From Dokdonella sp. (GTDB lineage Bacteria; Pseudomonadota; Gammaproteobacteria; Xanthomonadales; Rhodanobacteraceae), in NCBI GenBank assembly GCA_016712865.1, contig JADJQH010000002.1:806001-870000 (forward strand): DNA of 64,000 nucleotides, in the 5' to 3' direction. The notes below the pieces were generated by a model, which saw nothing but the letters and a program-made list of their open reading frames with translations, was not told the DNA's origin and searched no databases. Shown one piece after another: positions 24,473 to 33,135 of the stretch; position 1 is the first letter of the stretch; each line of letters begins with the position of its first letter. The position numbers and the translations under genes were made by a program.

Positions 24473-25186
24473 ATGACTGATCCGCGCCACTCCGACCGCA
24501 CCGCGGACACCAGCCATACACGCCGAATCCGCAGCTTTGTGCTGCGCCAGGGCCGCATAACGCCAGCCCAGGAACAGGCATTCGCCGCACATTGGACGCG
24601 CTTTGGAGTGGAGAGCGGCACGGGATTGCTTGAACTGGATACCTTGTTTGCGCGCGCGGCGCCCGTGGTCCTTGAGATCGGCTTCGGCAACGGCGCACAG
24701 CTCTTGCATGCCGCCAGCCAAGAGACGCAGCGCAATTTCATCGGCATCGAGGTGCATCGCCCGGGCGTCGGGCGACTGATGAACGGGCTGGCGGAGGCCG
24801 GATTGGAGAACGTCCGCCTGTTCCAGCACGACGCCGTGGAAGTCCTCAAGCAGCAGATTCCCGAGGGTTCGCTGGACGAGGTCCGCATCTACTTTCCCGA
24901 TCCCTGGCCAAAGAAGCGGCACCACAAGCGTCGCCTGATCCAGGCCGAATTCATCGAGTTGCTCGCCACGCGGGTGCGCAGCGGCGGGCTTCTGCATCTG
25001 GCCACCGACTGGGCTGACTATGCCGAACACATGCTTGCCACCATGGATGCCAGTCCGCTTTGGCGTAACCGGGCCGGCAACGGGGCATACTCTGCGCCAC
25101 CGGCATGGCGCATCAGCACGCATTTCGAAAAACGTGGCGTACGCCTTGGCCACGGAGTGTGGGACCTGATCCACGAACGCACCTGA
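24473..25186 (+). CDS. trmB: tRNA (guanine-N7-)-methyltransferase
   Basis: A 237-aa SAM-dependent enzyme making m7G46 in tRNA. Motifs: LEIGFGNGAQLL (SAM binding), NFIGIEVHRPGVGRLM, the signature IYFPDPWPKKRHHKRRL and a C-terminal TKFE-like STHFEKRG. The ATG at 24473 follows the thiG stop by 2 bp and gives the family N terminus. Co-transcription with thiSG is a recurrent arrangement in this bacterial group. Confidence 0.96.
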   Translation: MTDPRHSDRTADTSHTRRIRSFVLRQGRITPAQEQAFAAHWTRFGVESGTGLLELDTLFARAAPVVLEIGFGNGAQLLHAASQETQRNFIGIEVHRPGVGRLMNGLAEAGLENVRLFQHDAVEVLKQQIPEGSLDEVRIYFPDPWPKKRHHKRRLIQAEFIELLATRVRSGGLLHLATDWADYAEHMLATMDASPLWRNRAGNGAYSAPPAWRISTHFEKRGVRLGHGVWDLIHERT

Positions 25187-25234
25187 GTCATTCGTTTCAT
25201 TCGATCTGCGCCACCTGGAGCCGTCGCCAGCCCA

Positions 25235-27085
25235 ATGGACATGAGCCTGACCCTGACCACCGACATGGCCCTGGTGCTTGGCCTGCTCGGGTTCACCGTG
25301 CTCATGCTGGTGCTGGAATGGATCCGCGCCGACCTGATTGCCCTGCTCGTCCTGGTGGTCATCGGTGTCACCGGACTGATGCCGGTTGAGCAACTATTCG
25401 ATGGCTTCGCTGGCAATGCGGTGATGTCGCTGATCGCGGTCATGATCATGGGTGCTGGCCTGGATCGCACCGGGGTTCTCGGCAAGGCGGCGTCTTTCAT
25501 CCTGCGCCTGGCTGGCGGTGTGGAGACGCGCGTGTCGCATCTGATCAACGCCATGGTCGGCAGCATGTCTGCGGTCATGCAAAGCCAGGCCCTGGCCACC
25601 TTGTTCGTGCCCGTGGTCAGCCGCGTCAGTGCACGCACCGGCATTCCCCTCAAGCGCCTGCTGTTGCCGATGGCCTGCTGCATCCTGGCCGGCACCAACA
25701 CCACCATGATCTCCAACTCGCCGCTGATCCTGCTCAATGACCTGGTGGCCAGCGCCAATCGCAACCTGCCACCGGGCGCGCAAAGCATCGAGGCATTCCC
25801 GCTGTTCGCCATCGCCCCCGTGGGCATTCCGCTGCTGCTGGTCGGGCTTGGCTATTTCGCCTTCGTCACGCCACGCCTGTGGCCAAGCGAGGAAGAAAAA
25901 CAGAAAGTCACGCCCGGCCGCACGGAAACCTATTTCGCCGAGATGTACGGCATCGATGGCGAAGTCATGGAGCTGACGGTAACCGCCGAGAGCGCCCTGG
26001 TCGGCATGAGCGTGATCGAAGCCGAGCGCCTGCATGGCGCACCACTGATCCTCGCCCTGCGTACCGGCAACGAAGCGCGCCTGGCACCACCCGGTGACCA
26101 GATGATCTGGGTCGGCAGCATCGTCGGCGTGCTCGGCAAGCGAGAAGAGATCACCGAATTTGCCAACAACCAGTTGTGCAAGGTGCAGGCGCGCCTGCGC
26201 AATTTCGGCGACATGTTCAATCCAACGCGGGCCGGCATTTCCGAGATCGTGGTGTCACCGAACTCGCGCTGGATCAAGAAACGGGTCGGCGACTTGCGCC
26301 TGCGCAAACGCTTCGGCATCAGTGTTCTGGCGGTAACCCGGGGCGAGCAGGTATTTCGCGAGGATGTTCGCGAGGTGACCTTGCGTCCCGGTGATTCGCT
26401 GGTCGTGCACAGTCTGTGGCGCGATCTGACCTTGGCCGCGGAGTCGCGCGACTTCGTGGTGGTGACCGACTATCCGCAGGAAGAACAACGGCCAAGCAAG
26501 ATCTGGCATGCGGTGATCTTTTTCGGCATCGCCATGGGTCTTGGCCTGTTCACCGACCTCAAACTGGCGGTGGCCATGCTGACTGGCGCCGTGGGCATGC
26601 TGCTCGCTGGCGTGCTCAGCATGGATGAGGCCTATCACGCGATCAACTGGAAAACGATTTTCATCCTCGCCTGCCTGATTCCGTTGGGCGGAGCCATGGA
26701 CTCCACCGGCACCGCCGCCTGGATCGCGCAGGAAGTGCTGGTCTACCTCGGCAACCTGCCACCGTGGGTGGTGCAGACCTTCATCGCCATCCTCGCCCTG
26801 CTTCTTTCGCAGGTGATTTCCAATGTCGGCGCTGCCGTGATGATGGTGCCGATGGCCATCAATATCGCGCTTGCATCCGGTGGTAATCCCGCTGCGTACG
26901 CATTGATCGTTGCCATATCAACATCGAATACCTACCTGCTGCCGAGTGCGAACCCGGTGCTGCTGGTCATTGCAGGGCCAGGCGGCTACAAGACGCGGGA
27001 TTTCCTGCGCGTGGGCCTGCCGTTGACCGTCCTCATCCTGGTGACCACCCTGGTCAGCATCAATCTGGTGTTCGGCACGAACTGA
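25235..27085 (+). CDS. SLC13/DASS-family permease with TrkA-C domains
   Basis: A 616-aa carrier. Two membrane halves (about residues 1-235 and 425-616), each with hairpin motifs of the ion-transporter superfamily (GTNTTMISNSPLIL, SNTYLLPSANPVLL), flank a soluble insert (about 245-420) that resembles one or two RCK_C/TrkA-C regulatory domains. Relatives transport sulfate, phosphate or dicarboxylates with sodium; the substrate here is not evident. It is 48 bp after trmB. A short CCGGGA/TCCCGG hairpin without a T run lies 16 bp after the stop. Confidence 0.88.
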   Translation: MDMSLTLTTDMALVLGLLGFTVLMLVLEWIRADLIALLVLVVIGVTGLMPVEQLFDGFAGNAVMSLIAVMIMGAGLDRTGVLGKAASFILRLAGGVETRVSHLINAMVGSMSAVMQSQALATLFVPVVSRVSARTGIPLKRLLLPMACCILAGTNTTMISNSPLILLNDLVASANRNLPPGAQSIEAFPLFAIAPVGIPLLLVGLGYFAFVTPRLWPSEEEKQKVTPGRTETYFAEMYGIDGEVMELTVTAESALVGMSVIEAERLHGAPLILALRTGNEARLAPPGDQMIWVGSIVGVLGKREEITEFANNQLCKVQARLRNFGDMFNPTRAGISEIVVSPNSRWIKKRVGDLRLRKRFGISVLAVTRGEQVFREDVREVTLRPGDSLVVHSLWRDLTLAAESRDFVVVTDYPQEEQRPSKIWHAVIFFGIAMGLGLFTDLKLAVAMLTGAVGMLLAGVLSMDEAYHAINWKTIFILACLIPLGGAMDSTGTAAWIAQEVLVYLGNLPPWVVQTFIAILALLLSQVISNVGAAVMMVPMAINIALASGGNPAAYALIVAISTSNTYLLPSANPVLLVIAGPGGYKTRDFLRVGLPLTVLILVTTLVSINLVFGTN

Positions 27086-27399
27086 AGCGTGATCGATCAT
27101 CCGGGAATCTCCCGGGCAGCAATGAAGTGCCTGCAGGCTTGCAGGCGATCCGTGCGCGGACCCACGCGGCATCATCTACGAGGTGTCCTTGCCCTGCATG
27201 CGCTTTTGCGGCGGACTCGGCCCGGACAGGCAAGCCAATTCCAGGACTTCAGCAAGGTTGCGATCCCAGCGGAATGGTTCGCCGACACGAATTCGCGCCT
27301 CGAACCGTTCGCTTGGCAGACTGATGATCCGAAACGAAGGTGCCTGACCCCGTCCCGGATTGCGCGGTGGAACCGGCCACTCGGGACAGGCTGCGCGAA
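27086..27399. other. Gap without a supported gene
   Basis: Between the convergent permease and BlaR1-like genes. It holds a small CCGGGA-ATC-TCCCGG hairpin at 27101-27115. A minus-strand frame at 27176-27442 is open for about 88 codons and protein-like, but has no usable start codon, so I do not call it a gene. Confidence 0.5.
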
Positions 27400-29178
27400 T
27401 CAGCGGTAATTGCCAGCCAATACGATCATCTGGGCCGACGATTCACGTTCGCGATCGAGTCTGGAAACATTGCCCTCGGGTATCGGCCGGCAGATGTGAG
27501 ATCCCGTTTGGGAAGCACATTCTTCTTCATCGATTGCCGCCACGGCATTGCTGGCGCCGCTGTACTCGAAGTCCTGGCGGAAAGTGGCTCCAGCGAAACC
27601 TTCGACGCTTTGCGGATCAAACCGCCATTGCTTCAAGGCGCGACGGGCTGCCGATGCGAAGCTACCTTCGGTATCGCCGGAAACGGCACGGATGTCACGC
27701 ACCTTGCCCTTGCGGTCGATGCTGAAATCGAAAGCCACTTTGGACGCGGCTGCATTTTCGCTGCCGCGCGGATAGTTGGGTGTAACGATTCGCACCGCGC
27801 GTGGAGCGGGCTTGCCGTCATTCTTGACCTGAGCTGCCGCGCCGGGATCTGCAGCGGCCAAATCCTGCGGCGTTGCGGGTGCGGCTGGCACCTCGGCAAG
27901 CGGTGCGTCAAGGGTCGGAAGCGCAGGAACCATCAGCACCGGAGCATCCATCGTCGAGACGAGAGCAGGGACTGAAATGTCGGTCACCTCACGTTGCGAA
28001 ATTACTGGTGCCGCAATTTCTGCCGGTTCACTGGCTTGCGCGACTGAAAGACGAGTGAACTCGGGCCGCAAGGCTGCATCCTGCGTGGCCATTTCAACGC
28101 GCAGTGGCACTTCTGCATGGCGCATCTGGAGTTCTGGTTGAAGCACCTCGATGGCCAGCTCTTCCTCGCTGGAAATTCTCGAACCGGCAGCAATGGCAAG
28201 CACCAATCCGAGACTGGCAATTCCGGCGAGCCAAGGTCCGCGACTGGAACGATGCGCGCTGTTGTGTGCCGGGGAAGCACCGAGGATGCGACGCACCCGA
28301 TCAAGCAACATGCCACCGGAAGCTGCCACGGCCAGTTGTGGCGTCACCTGCCGCACGTTCTCCAGTGCAGCCAGGGTGCGCGCATACTCGCGAGGCTCGC
28401 CACGGGTAAGCCTGAGCACCAGGTTGTCGCAGCAGATTTCACGTTCATGGCGCACTTCGCGCGAAATCCAGTGCACGACCGGGTGATAGAACAAAAGTGT
28501 TTCAACCACGGTCTGCGCAAGATTGACCAGGTGATCGTAGCGTCGCAGGTGACCCAGTTCGTGGGCCAGGATGAGGCCAAGCTGCTGGCGCGGAAAACCC
28601 GTGACCACGGCCAGCGGCATCAGGATCACCGGTTTGAACCAGCCGATCAGGGTAGGCGTATCAATGTGTTCGGAAACCAGAATGCGAACACCGGCCATCG
28701 GTCCGAAGCGCCTTGCGACACTGGCCAGCAGGTCTTCGAGCTCTGCCTGACGCCAGGCCAGCTGCGTGGCGACACGCTCAAGCGCGCGCCACTGGCGTAC
28801 CGCACGCCCGATCATCAGGACCACGCCCGCCATCCAGGCCAAAACCAGCCATGGCAAAAGTTCATTCCAAACCGATACGGTCTGGATTGCCTCGGCATTG
28901 GCCGCCAGCGTCAGCTTGGGCAGTGCGACGGCATCCGTCGCCGCAAGCGCCACAGCGGGGATATCGGCGGACATCACCGTGATCGTCAGCGGCACGCAGG
29001 TAGCCAGTGCGCCCATCGCGACCAGTCCTGCCGCGTAGCGCACGTTGGCCTGCTCGCGCGGCACCAGCATGCGCGTCAATGCGTACAACACGCCGATCAA
29101 TGCACCTTGCCAGAGAAAGTGGAGCAAGCTCCAACCCAGCACCTGGATCCATGACATCAGATCGATACCCGCGCTCAT
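27400..29178 (-). CDS. BlaR1/MecR1-like M56 metallopeptidase with C-terminal TonB domain
   Basis: A 592-aa membrane protein. N-terminal helices (about 8-36, 48-70, 108-126 and one near 310-330) surround the zinc peptidase motif HELGH (206-210), with the further ligand Glu in RHEREICCDN (about 254). A proline-rich linker leads to a TonB-like C-terminal domain (about 475-560: KVAFDFSIDRKGKVRDIRAV, ALKQWRFDP). Beta-lactam sensing domains are absent. With the BlaI-like repressor upstream (ATGA overlap) this is a typical proteobacterial BlaI/M56 pair, probably envelope-stress sensing by repressor cleavage. Confidence 0.88.
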   Translation of the reverse strand: MSAGIDLMSWIQVLGWSLLHFLWQGALIGVLYALTRMLVPREQANVRYAAGLVAMGALATCVPLTITVMSADIPAVALAATDAVALPKLTLAANAEAIQTVSVWNELLPWLVLAWMAGVVLMIGRAVRQWRALERVATQLAWRQAELEDLLASVARRFGPMAGVRILVSEHIDTPTLIGWFKPVILMPLAVVTGFPRQQLGLILAHELGHLRRYDHLVNLAQTVVETLLFYHPVVHWISREVRHEREICCDNLVLRLTRGEPREYARTLAALENVRQVTPQLAVAASGGMLLDRVRRILGASPAHNSAHRSSRGPWLAGIASLGLVLAIAAGSRISSEEELAIEVLQPELQMRHAEVPLRVEMATQDAALRPEFTRLSVAQASEPAEIAAPVISQREVTDISVPALVSTMDAPVLMVPALPTLDAPLAEVPAAPATPQDLAAADPGAAAQVKNDGKPAPRAVRIVTPNYPRGSENAAASKVAFDFSIDRKGKVRDIRAVSGDTEGSFASAARRALKQWRFDPQSVEGFAGATFRQDFEYSGASNAVAAIDEEECASQTGSHICRPIPEGNVSRLDRERESSAQMIVLAGNYR

Positions 29179-29576
29179 GGTGTTTTCCCCGATTCGATGC
29201 TGTCGAGCAGGGCGCGGATTTCATCGAGCTCTTCGCGACTGGCCTGCGGCTGGCCGCCCAGGGCCTGCAGCACGAGTTGCGATGACGAGCCATCGAACAC
29301 GCGCTGGACGATGTCGCTGAGGAAGCGCTTTTGCGTCGACTCCTTGGAAATGGCGGCGCGATAGACATGCGCGCGTTGTGAGTCGTCACGTTCCACCAGT
29401 CCCTTGGCATGCATGATCTGCAACATCTTCAGCGAAGTCGTGTAACCGGCGCCGTCATCCCGATAGTGAACCTCATGCAGCTCGCGCACGGTGCATTCAC
29501 CGCGATCCCAGAGCACATTGAGGATGCCAAGCTCGGCTTCGGTCGGCTTGGGCGTGGACGGAATTCGTGGACTCAT
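29175..29576 (-). CDS. BlaI/MecI/CopY-family transcriptional repressor
   Basis: A 133-aa winged-helix repressor. PTEAELGILNVLWDRGECTVRELHEV and GAGYTTSLKMLQIMHAKGLVERDD match BlaI closely; the C-terminal part (about 75-125) forms the dimer helices and contains the region cleaved by the partner peptidase in known systems. The ATG at 29576 follows GAGGTGA by about 4 nt; a longer in-frame extension has no similarity. First gene of the pair with the M56 peptidase. Confidence 0.92.
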   Translation of the reverse strand: MSPRIPSTPKPTEAELGILNVLWDRGECTVRELHEVHYRDDGAGYTTSLKMLQIMHAKGLVERDDSQRAHVYRAAISKESTQKRFLSDIVQRVFDGSSSQLVLQALGGQPQASREELDEIRALLDSIESGKTP

Positions 29577-29622
29577 GGTCACCTCGGATCGATTGGCCGA
29601 CCGCCGGATGAATGACCGGCGC

Positions 29623-29637
29623 GTACAATTGCTGTGC
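29623..29637. promoter_or_regulatory. Weak TACA...TGT dyad, possible BlaI-type operator
   Basis: GTACAATTGCTGTGC contains ACA-N5-TGT, like the ACA/TGT half sites of BlaI operators, and lies 47 bp before the repressor gene. The match is partial. Confidence 0.3.
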
Positions 29638-29798
29638 AAATCCGCCCCTATCGGAAATTCAAAATCCAGTCGCGCGAACGGGGTTGCCGGATTGCAGCCT
29701 AGTGAGCATCCGGGCGCTTGTCAACGACATTCCTCGTAGTTTCCCTCAGGGTGCGCCCTTGCGAACCCGAATACCGGCCTTCGGATTCTCCAAAAGGC

Positions 29799-30128
29799 TC
29801 AGGCCAGGCGCACCTCGTCACCCTCGAGCTGCACCGGAAAACGCACCAATCCGCTGCTGCACGGCCCGGAAATCCGGCTGCCGGACTCCACGGCAAAGGT
29901 CGCTCCATGGGCAGCGCAGATGATTTGGGCGTTCTTGATCAGGAACTTGCCCGGTACATAGTCCAGGTGCCGGCCCTGGTGCGGGCATTCATTGTGGTAC
30001 GCGAAAACCTGCCTGCCTCGGCGCATCAGGATGATCTGGAAGCCACCGGTTGCCGATTCAACATGGCGCGAAATCGCACCACCATCAGGAATATCCGCCA
30101 GAACACACAGCAACCTGGAATCAGCCAT
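29799..30128 (-). CDS. Rieske-type 2Fe-2S ferredoxin-like protein
   Basis: A 109-aa soluble Rieske protein. The cluster ligands are in CPHQGR (Cys-x-His) and CAAHGATF (Cys-x2-His), 33 residues apart in the linear sequence. It has no membrane anchor and no partner oxygenase nearby, so the electron acceptor is unknown. An AAGGTGG sequence precedes the ATG at 30128; a GTG five codons upstream (30143) is the other candidate start. Oriented with the BlaI gene but separated from it by more than 200 bp. Confidence 0.88.
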   Translation of the reverse strand: MADSRLLCVLADIPDGGAISRHVESATGGFQIILMRRGRQVFAYHNECPHQGRHLDYVPGKFLIKNAQIICAAHGATFAVESGSRISGPCSSGLVRFPVQLEGDEVRLA

Positions 30129-30241
30129 ACCCACCTTTGACACTTGCGAGGCGAACTTCGGAGCCCAAGAATAGCGGTTCCGGATCCGCTCCTGCCCACG
30201 ACTCGCGTGCTGGCGTGACCGTTCCCCGACGAGGATCGCCC

Positions 30242-30547
30242 ATGTTCGTGTTCCGCTCCGCCATTCGACCTCGCAATCCGCTGTTGCGCCTGCTTGGCGG
30301 AATACTCGGTTTTCTCGCCGTGTTGGCCGTATTGGCTCTTGGCCTGTTTGCCTTTGCCGCCCTGGTTGTCGGCGGTGCCATCTGGTTTGTAGTCAACCAG
30401 CTGCGTGGGGGACGCCGTCCTGCTCCACGAACCAACCCGCGCGGTCAGGATGCCGACGTCATCGATGGTGAATTCAGCATCGTCGGCAATCCCGCACCCC
30501 CGGTCCTGATTGCCAGGGACAACGGGCAGGGCTCGAATCGCAGCTGA
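30242..30547 (+). CDS. Small membrane protein, function unknown
   Basis: A 101-aa protein with one long or two short hydrophobic helices (about residues 15-50: LLRLLGGILGFLAVLAVLALG and on) and a charged, proline-rich C-terminal tail (RGGRRPAPRTNPRGQDADVIDGEF). The ATG at 30242 directly precedes the hydrophobic region. The VIDGEF element is shared with other small proteobacterial membrane proteins that I cannot name. Confidence 0.65.
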   Translation: MFVFRSAIRPRNPLLRLLGGILGFLAVLAVLALGLFAFAALVVGGAIWFVVNQLRGGRRPAPRTNPRGQDADVIDGEFSIVGNPAPPVLIARDNGQGSNRS

Positions 30548-30658
30548 CACCCGACGGCTGCGGAAGCCAAGCGGTTCTTCTCAAGCTGCTGAAAAGTGGA
30601 TCTTGCTCCCGCCCTTGGAGCATCCGAGTCTGTGTCGCCCGGCGAGAATCCCCGAACC

Positions 30659-31582
30659 ATGAACCAACCCATTGCAGCGCAACCCCCGGGAATCACCTGG
30701 ACTCGACTGCTGCTGCCTCTGGCTCTGCTGTCGGTGTACCTCATCTGGGGTTCTACCTACATGGCCATCAGCGTTGCATTGCAAAGCTGGCCACCTTTCA
30801 TGATGGCGTCCATTCGCTTCCTGATCGCCGGTGCAGCGTTGTACGCGGGATTGCGTATGCGCGGAATACCATCACCCACGCGCCGCCAATGGTTGAACGC
30901 GGCATTCGCGGGCAGCCTGTTACTGGGAATCGGCAATGGCGCCGTGTGTTACGCGCAACAAACCGTGGCATCCGGTTTGGCCGCCATCGCGATCGCCAGC
31001 ATGCCGTTGTTTGCCGCGATATTTGGCGTGATCTACAAGACCTGGCCCAGCCGGGTTGAATGGCTGGGCCTCGTCATCGGTTTCAGCGGCGTGATCCTGC
31101 TCAATTTCGGCAATGGCCTCGACGGATCACCGCTGGGGGCCGTGGCCCTGATCATGGCCGCCTGTGCGTGGGCATTCGGTTCGGTCTGGAGCCAGCGCCA
31201 GGACATGCCGCCGGCATTGATGAACACCGCAGCGCAGATGCTGTGTGGTGGCGTGATCCTGGGCGTGGTTGCCTTGCTGCACGGCGAACGATTGCACGCC
31301 ATGCCGTCGCTGCCGGCAACCCTGTCGCTTGCCTACCTCATCGTGTTCGGTTCGCTGGTAGCCTTCAGCGCCTATCTTTACTTGCTCAACAACGTGCGAC
31401 CGTTGCTGGCCACCAGCTACGCCTATGTCAATCCACCGGTCGCGGTATTGCTGGGCATGCTGTTCCTCGGCGAGCAAGTGCACGGAATCGACGTGTTCGC
31501 GATGCTGGTCATTCTTGCAGGCGTCGCACTGATTGCCTTCAGCAAGGCAACACGCCGCGCACCAACGACTTCCGGCAGCTGA
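30659..31582 (+). CDS. EamA-family (DMT) exporter, YedA-like
   Basis: A 307-aa inner membrane transporter with ten helices in two EamA repeats of about 140 residues. LIWGSTYMAISVALQSWPPFMMASIRF and the C-terminal SYAYVNPPVAVLLGMLFLGE are characteristic. Close in pattern to E. coli YedA, a probable amino acid or metabolite exporter; the substrate is unproved. The ATG at 30659 (MNQPIAAQ) is chosen over an in-frame upstream start. Confidence 0.9.
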   Translation: MNQPIAAQPPGITWTRLLLPLALLSVYLIWGSTYMAISVALQSWPPFMMASIRFLIAGAALYAGLRMRGIPSPTRRQWLNAAFAGSLLLGIGNGAVCYAQQTVASGLAAIAIASMPLFAAIFGVIYKTWPSRVEWLGLVIGFSGVILLNFGNGLDGSPLGAVALIMAACAWAFGSVWSQRQDMPPALMNTAAQMLCGGVILGVVALLHGERLHAMPSLPATLSLAYLIVFGSLVAFSAYLYLLNNVRPLLATSYAYVNPPVAVLLGMLFLGEQVHGIDVFAMLVILAGVALIAFSKATRRAPTTSGS

Positions 31583-31670
31583 GAAAATCGGGTGGGTTGC
31601 ATGCGCTGACTCCGATCACGCCCAGCATCGCGGAGAGTGGAGCATGCTCGGCTTGTCTTTTTCCGCATGT

Positions 31671-31786
31671 CCACAGCCGAGCAAGCTCGGCTCTACAAAA
31701 GCCCCACATTCACTCACTCGGAATTCGTCAAAATACGAATTCACAACGAGCGACAATCGCTCCGCATCTCCCGGATGCGGAGCGAT
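31671..31786. repeat. REP-like palindrome and hairpin
   Basis: ACAGCCGAGCAAGCTCGGCT (the unit of the 42622 tandem array) is followed at 31756-31786 by a perfect 13-bp stem, ATCGCTCCGCATC, with a 5-nt loop. The latter lies 12 bp beyond the stop of the ABC permease gene and may end that minus-strand transcript, although there is no T run. Confidence 0.6.
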
Positions 31787-31797
31787 CCCTGGTGTGA

Positions 31798-33123
31798 TCA
31801 GGATTCGCGCAAGGCGGTGGTGACCGGCATGCGCGCGGCGCGCAGCGCCGGATACAGACCACCGATGAAGCCGATGGCCAATGCCCATTTGATGCCGGTC
31901 CACAGCACAGCTGGGGCCACGCTCAGCTCGAATGTGAGTTGACCCGTGCTGCCCGCCGCCAGGGTTGAGGCGGTGTAGCCATTGAATATCAGCCAGGCTA
32001 TGAAGCCACCCAGCACGCCACCCAACAAGGCCAGCAGCATGGTTTCCAGCATGATCGCGATGACCACCGGCAAGCCGCGGAAGCCAATGGCCCGCAGGGT
32101 GGCGATTTCGCGCGCGCGTGTGGCGACGGCTGCAAACATGGTGTTGAGCGCGCCAAAAACCGCGCCGATGGCCATGATCGTGCCCACCACCATGCCGATC
32201 ACCGTGATCGCCTTGGAGGTGCCTTCGGATTGCTTGCTGAAGTAGTTGAGGGTGGTATCCACATCCACCTGCAGGCGCGGATCGGATACCAGCGCCGCCT
32301 TGAACGCATCGAAAGCATCCGCACCGGTCAATCGCGCAAACACCGAGGTGCGGCTGTTGCCGCCATTGGGTCGATAGGTCGGACCCACCACGCCGGCATC
32401 ACCCCACAGCTCGGACTCCATGGCGTCGTCCGATTCAAAGATACCGACCACCGTCCACGCCTGGTTGCCGAGCTTGACCTCGTGGCCGACCTCAAGACCC
32501 TGGAACTGGCGTTGGGCACCCTTGCCGGCGACCAGCTCGCGCATGCCGGGCGTGAATTTGCGACCTTCGATGATCGTGGCATTGCGACGCAATTCCCACG
32601 CCATGTCGCCGATGCCGCGCACCTGCACGCTGCCGAAATCCTCCTCCGGATCCCCCCCCATCATGGGCAGGTTGGCGGCCACGACCAGTTCCGGCGAAGC
32701 AATCGGCCGGCCTTGATCATCCTTGGCAATGCCGGGCGCTTGCGCAATGACCACGGTGGCATCGTGGCCGAGCACGGACGACACCTCGGAAGCCGATGCT
32801 CCGCGCATGACGATGACGGTGTCGTTGCTGCCGGTTCGCGCAAGGGTTTCGCGGAAACCATTGGCCATGGCCAGCATCGCCACCAGCACGCCGACCACGC
32901 CGGCAATGCCGACCACGATCACCGCGGAGGAGCCAAGCCGCTGCGGCAAGGTGCTGACGCCAATGCCGGTGACCGATGCCGCCTGGCGTCCGCGCCGGGT
33001 CAACAGCATCCACAGTGCGAGCAAGACCAGCACGCCCAGCAAGGCCAGCCAGGACAGATTGAGGAAGGCGAATACGCCGACGATCACAGCAAGGAACGTA
33101 AGCAGTCCCACAAGAAATTTCAT
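31798..33123 (-). CDS. ABC transporter permease (MacB/FtsX family), second permease
   Basis: A 441-aa permease. Two helices near the N terminus (about 3-45) precede the usual MacB arrangement: a helix about 68-90, a large periplasmic domain (about 95-300) and three C-terminal helices ending in the FtsX-like core (TMFAAVATRAREIATLRAIGF, about 338-358). It is the last gene of an adaptor-ATPase-permease-permease operon; both permeases probably form a heterodimer. Substrate unknown; macrolide, peptide or lipoprotein export are family roles. Confidence 0.9.
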   Translation of the reverse strand: MKFLVGLLTFLAVIVGVFAFLNLSWLALLGVLVLLALWMLLTRRGRQAASVTGIGVSTLPQRLGSSAVIVVGIAGVVGVLVAMLAMANGFRETLARTGSNDTVIVMRGASASEVSSVLGHDATVVIAQAPGIAKDDQGRPIASPELVVAANLPMMGGDPEEDFGSVQVRGIGDMAWELRRNATIIEGRKFTPGMRELVAGKGAQRQFQGLEVGHEVKLGNQAWTVVGIFESDDAMESELWGDAGVVGPTYRPNGGNSRTSVFARLTGADAFDAFKAALVSDPRLQVDVDTTLNYFSKQSEGTSKAITVIGMVVGTIMAIGAVFGALNTMFAAVATRAREIATLRAIGFRGLPVVIAIMLETMLLALLGGVLGGFIAWLIFNGYTASTLAAGSTGQLTFELSVAPAVLWTGIKWALAIGFIGGLYPALRAARMPVTTALRES

Positions 33124-33135
33124 GGCTTGGTCTCC

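Noticed and set aside
27176-27442. Minus-strand frame of about 88 codons after the BlaR1-like gene (…SFRIISLPSERFEAR…)
   Set aside because: Protein-like composition but no ATG, GTG or TTG in a usable position and no recognised family; may be a remnant.
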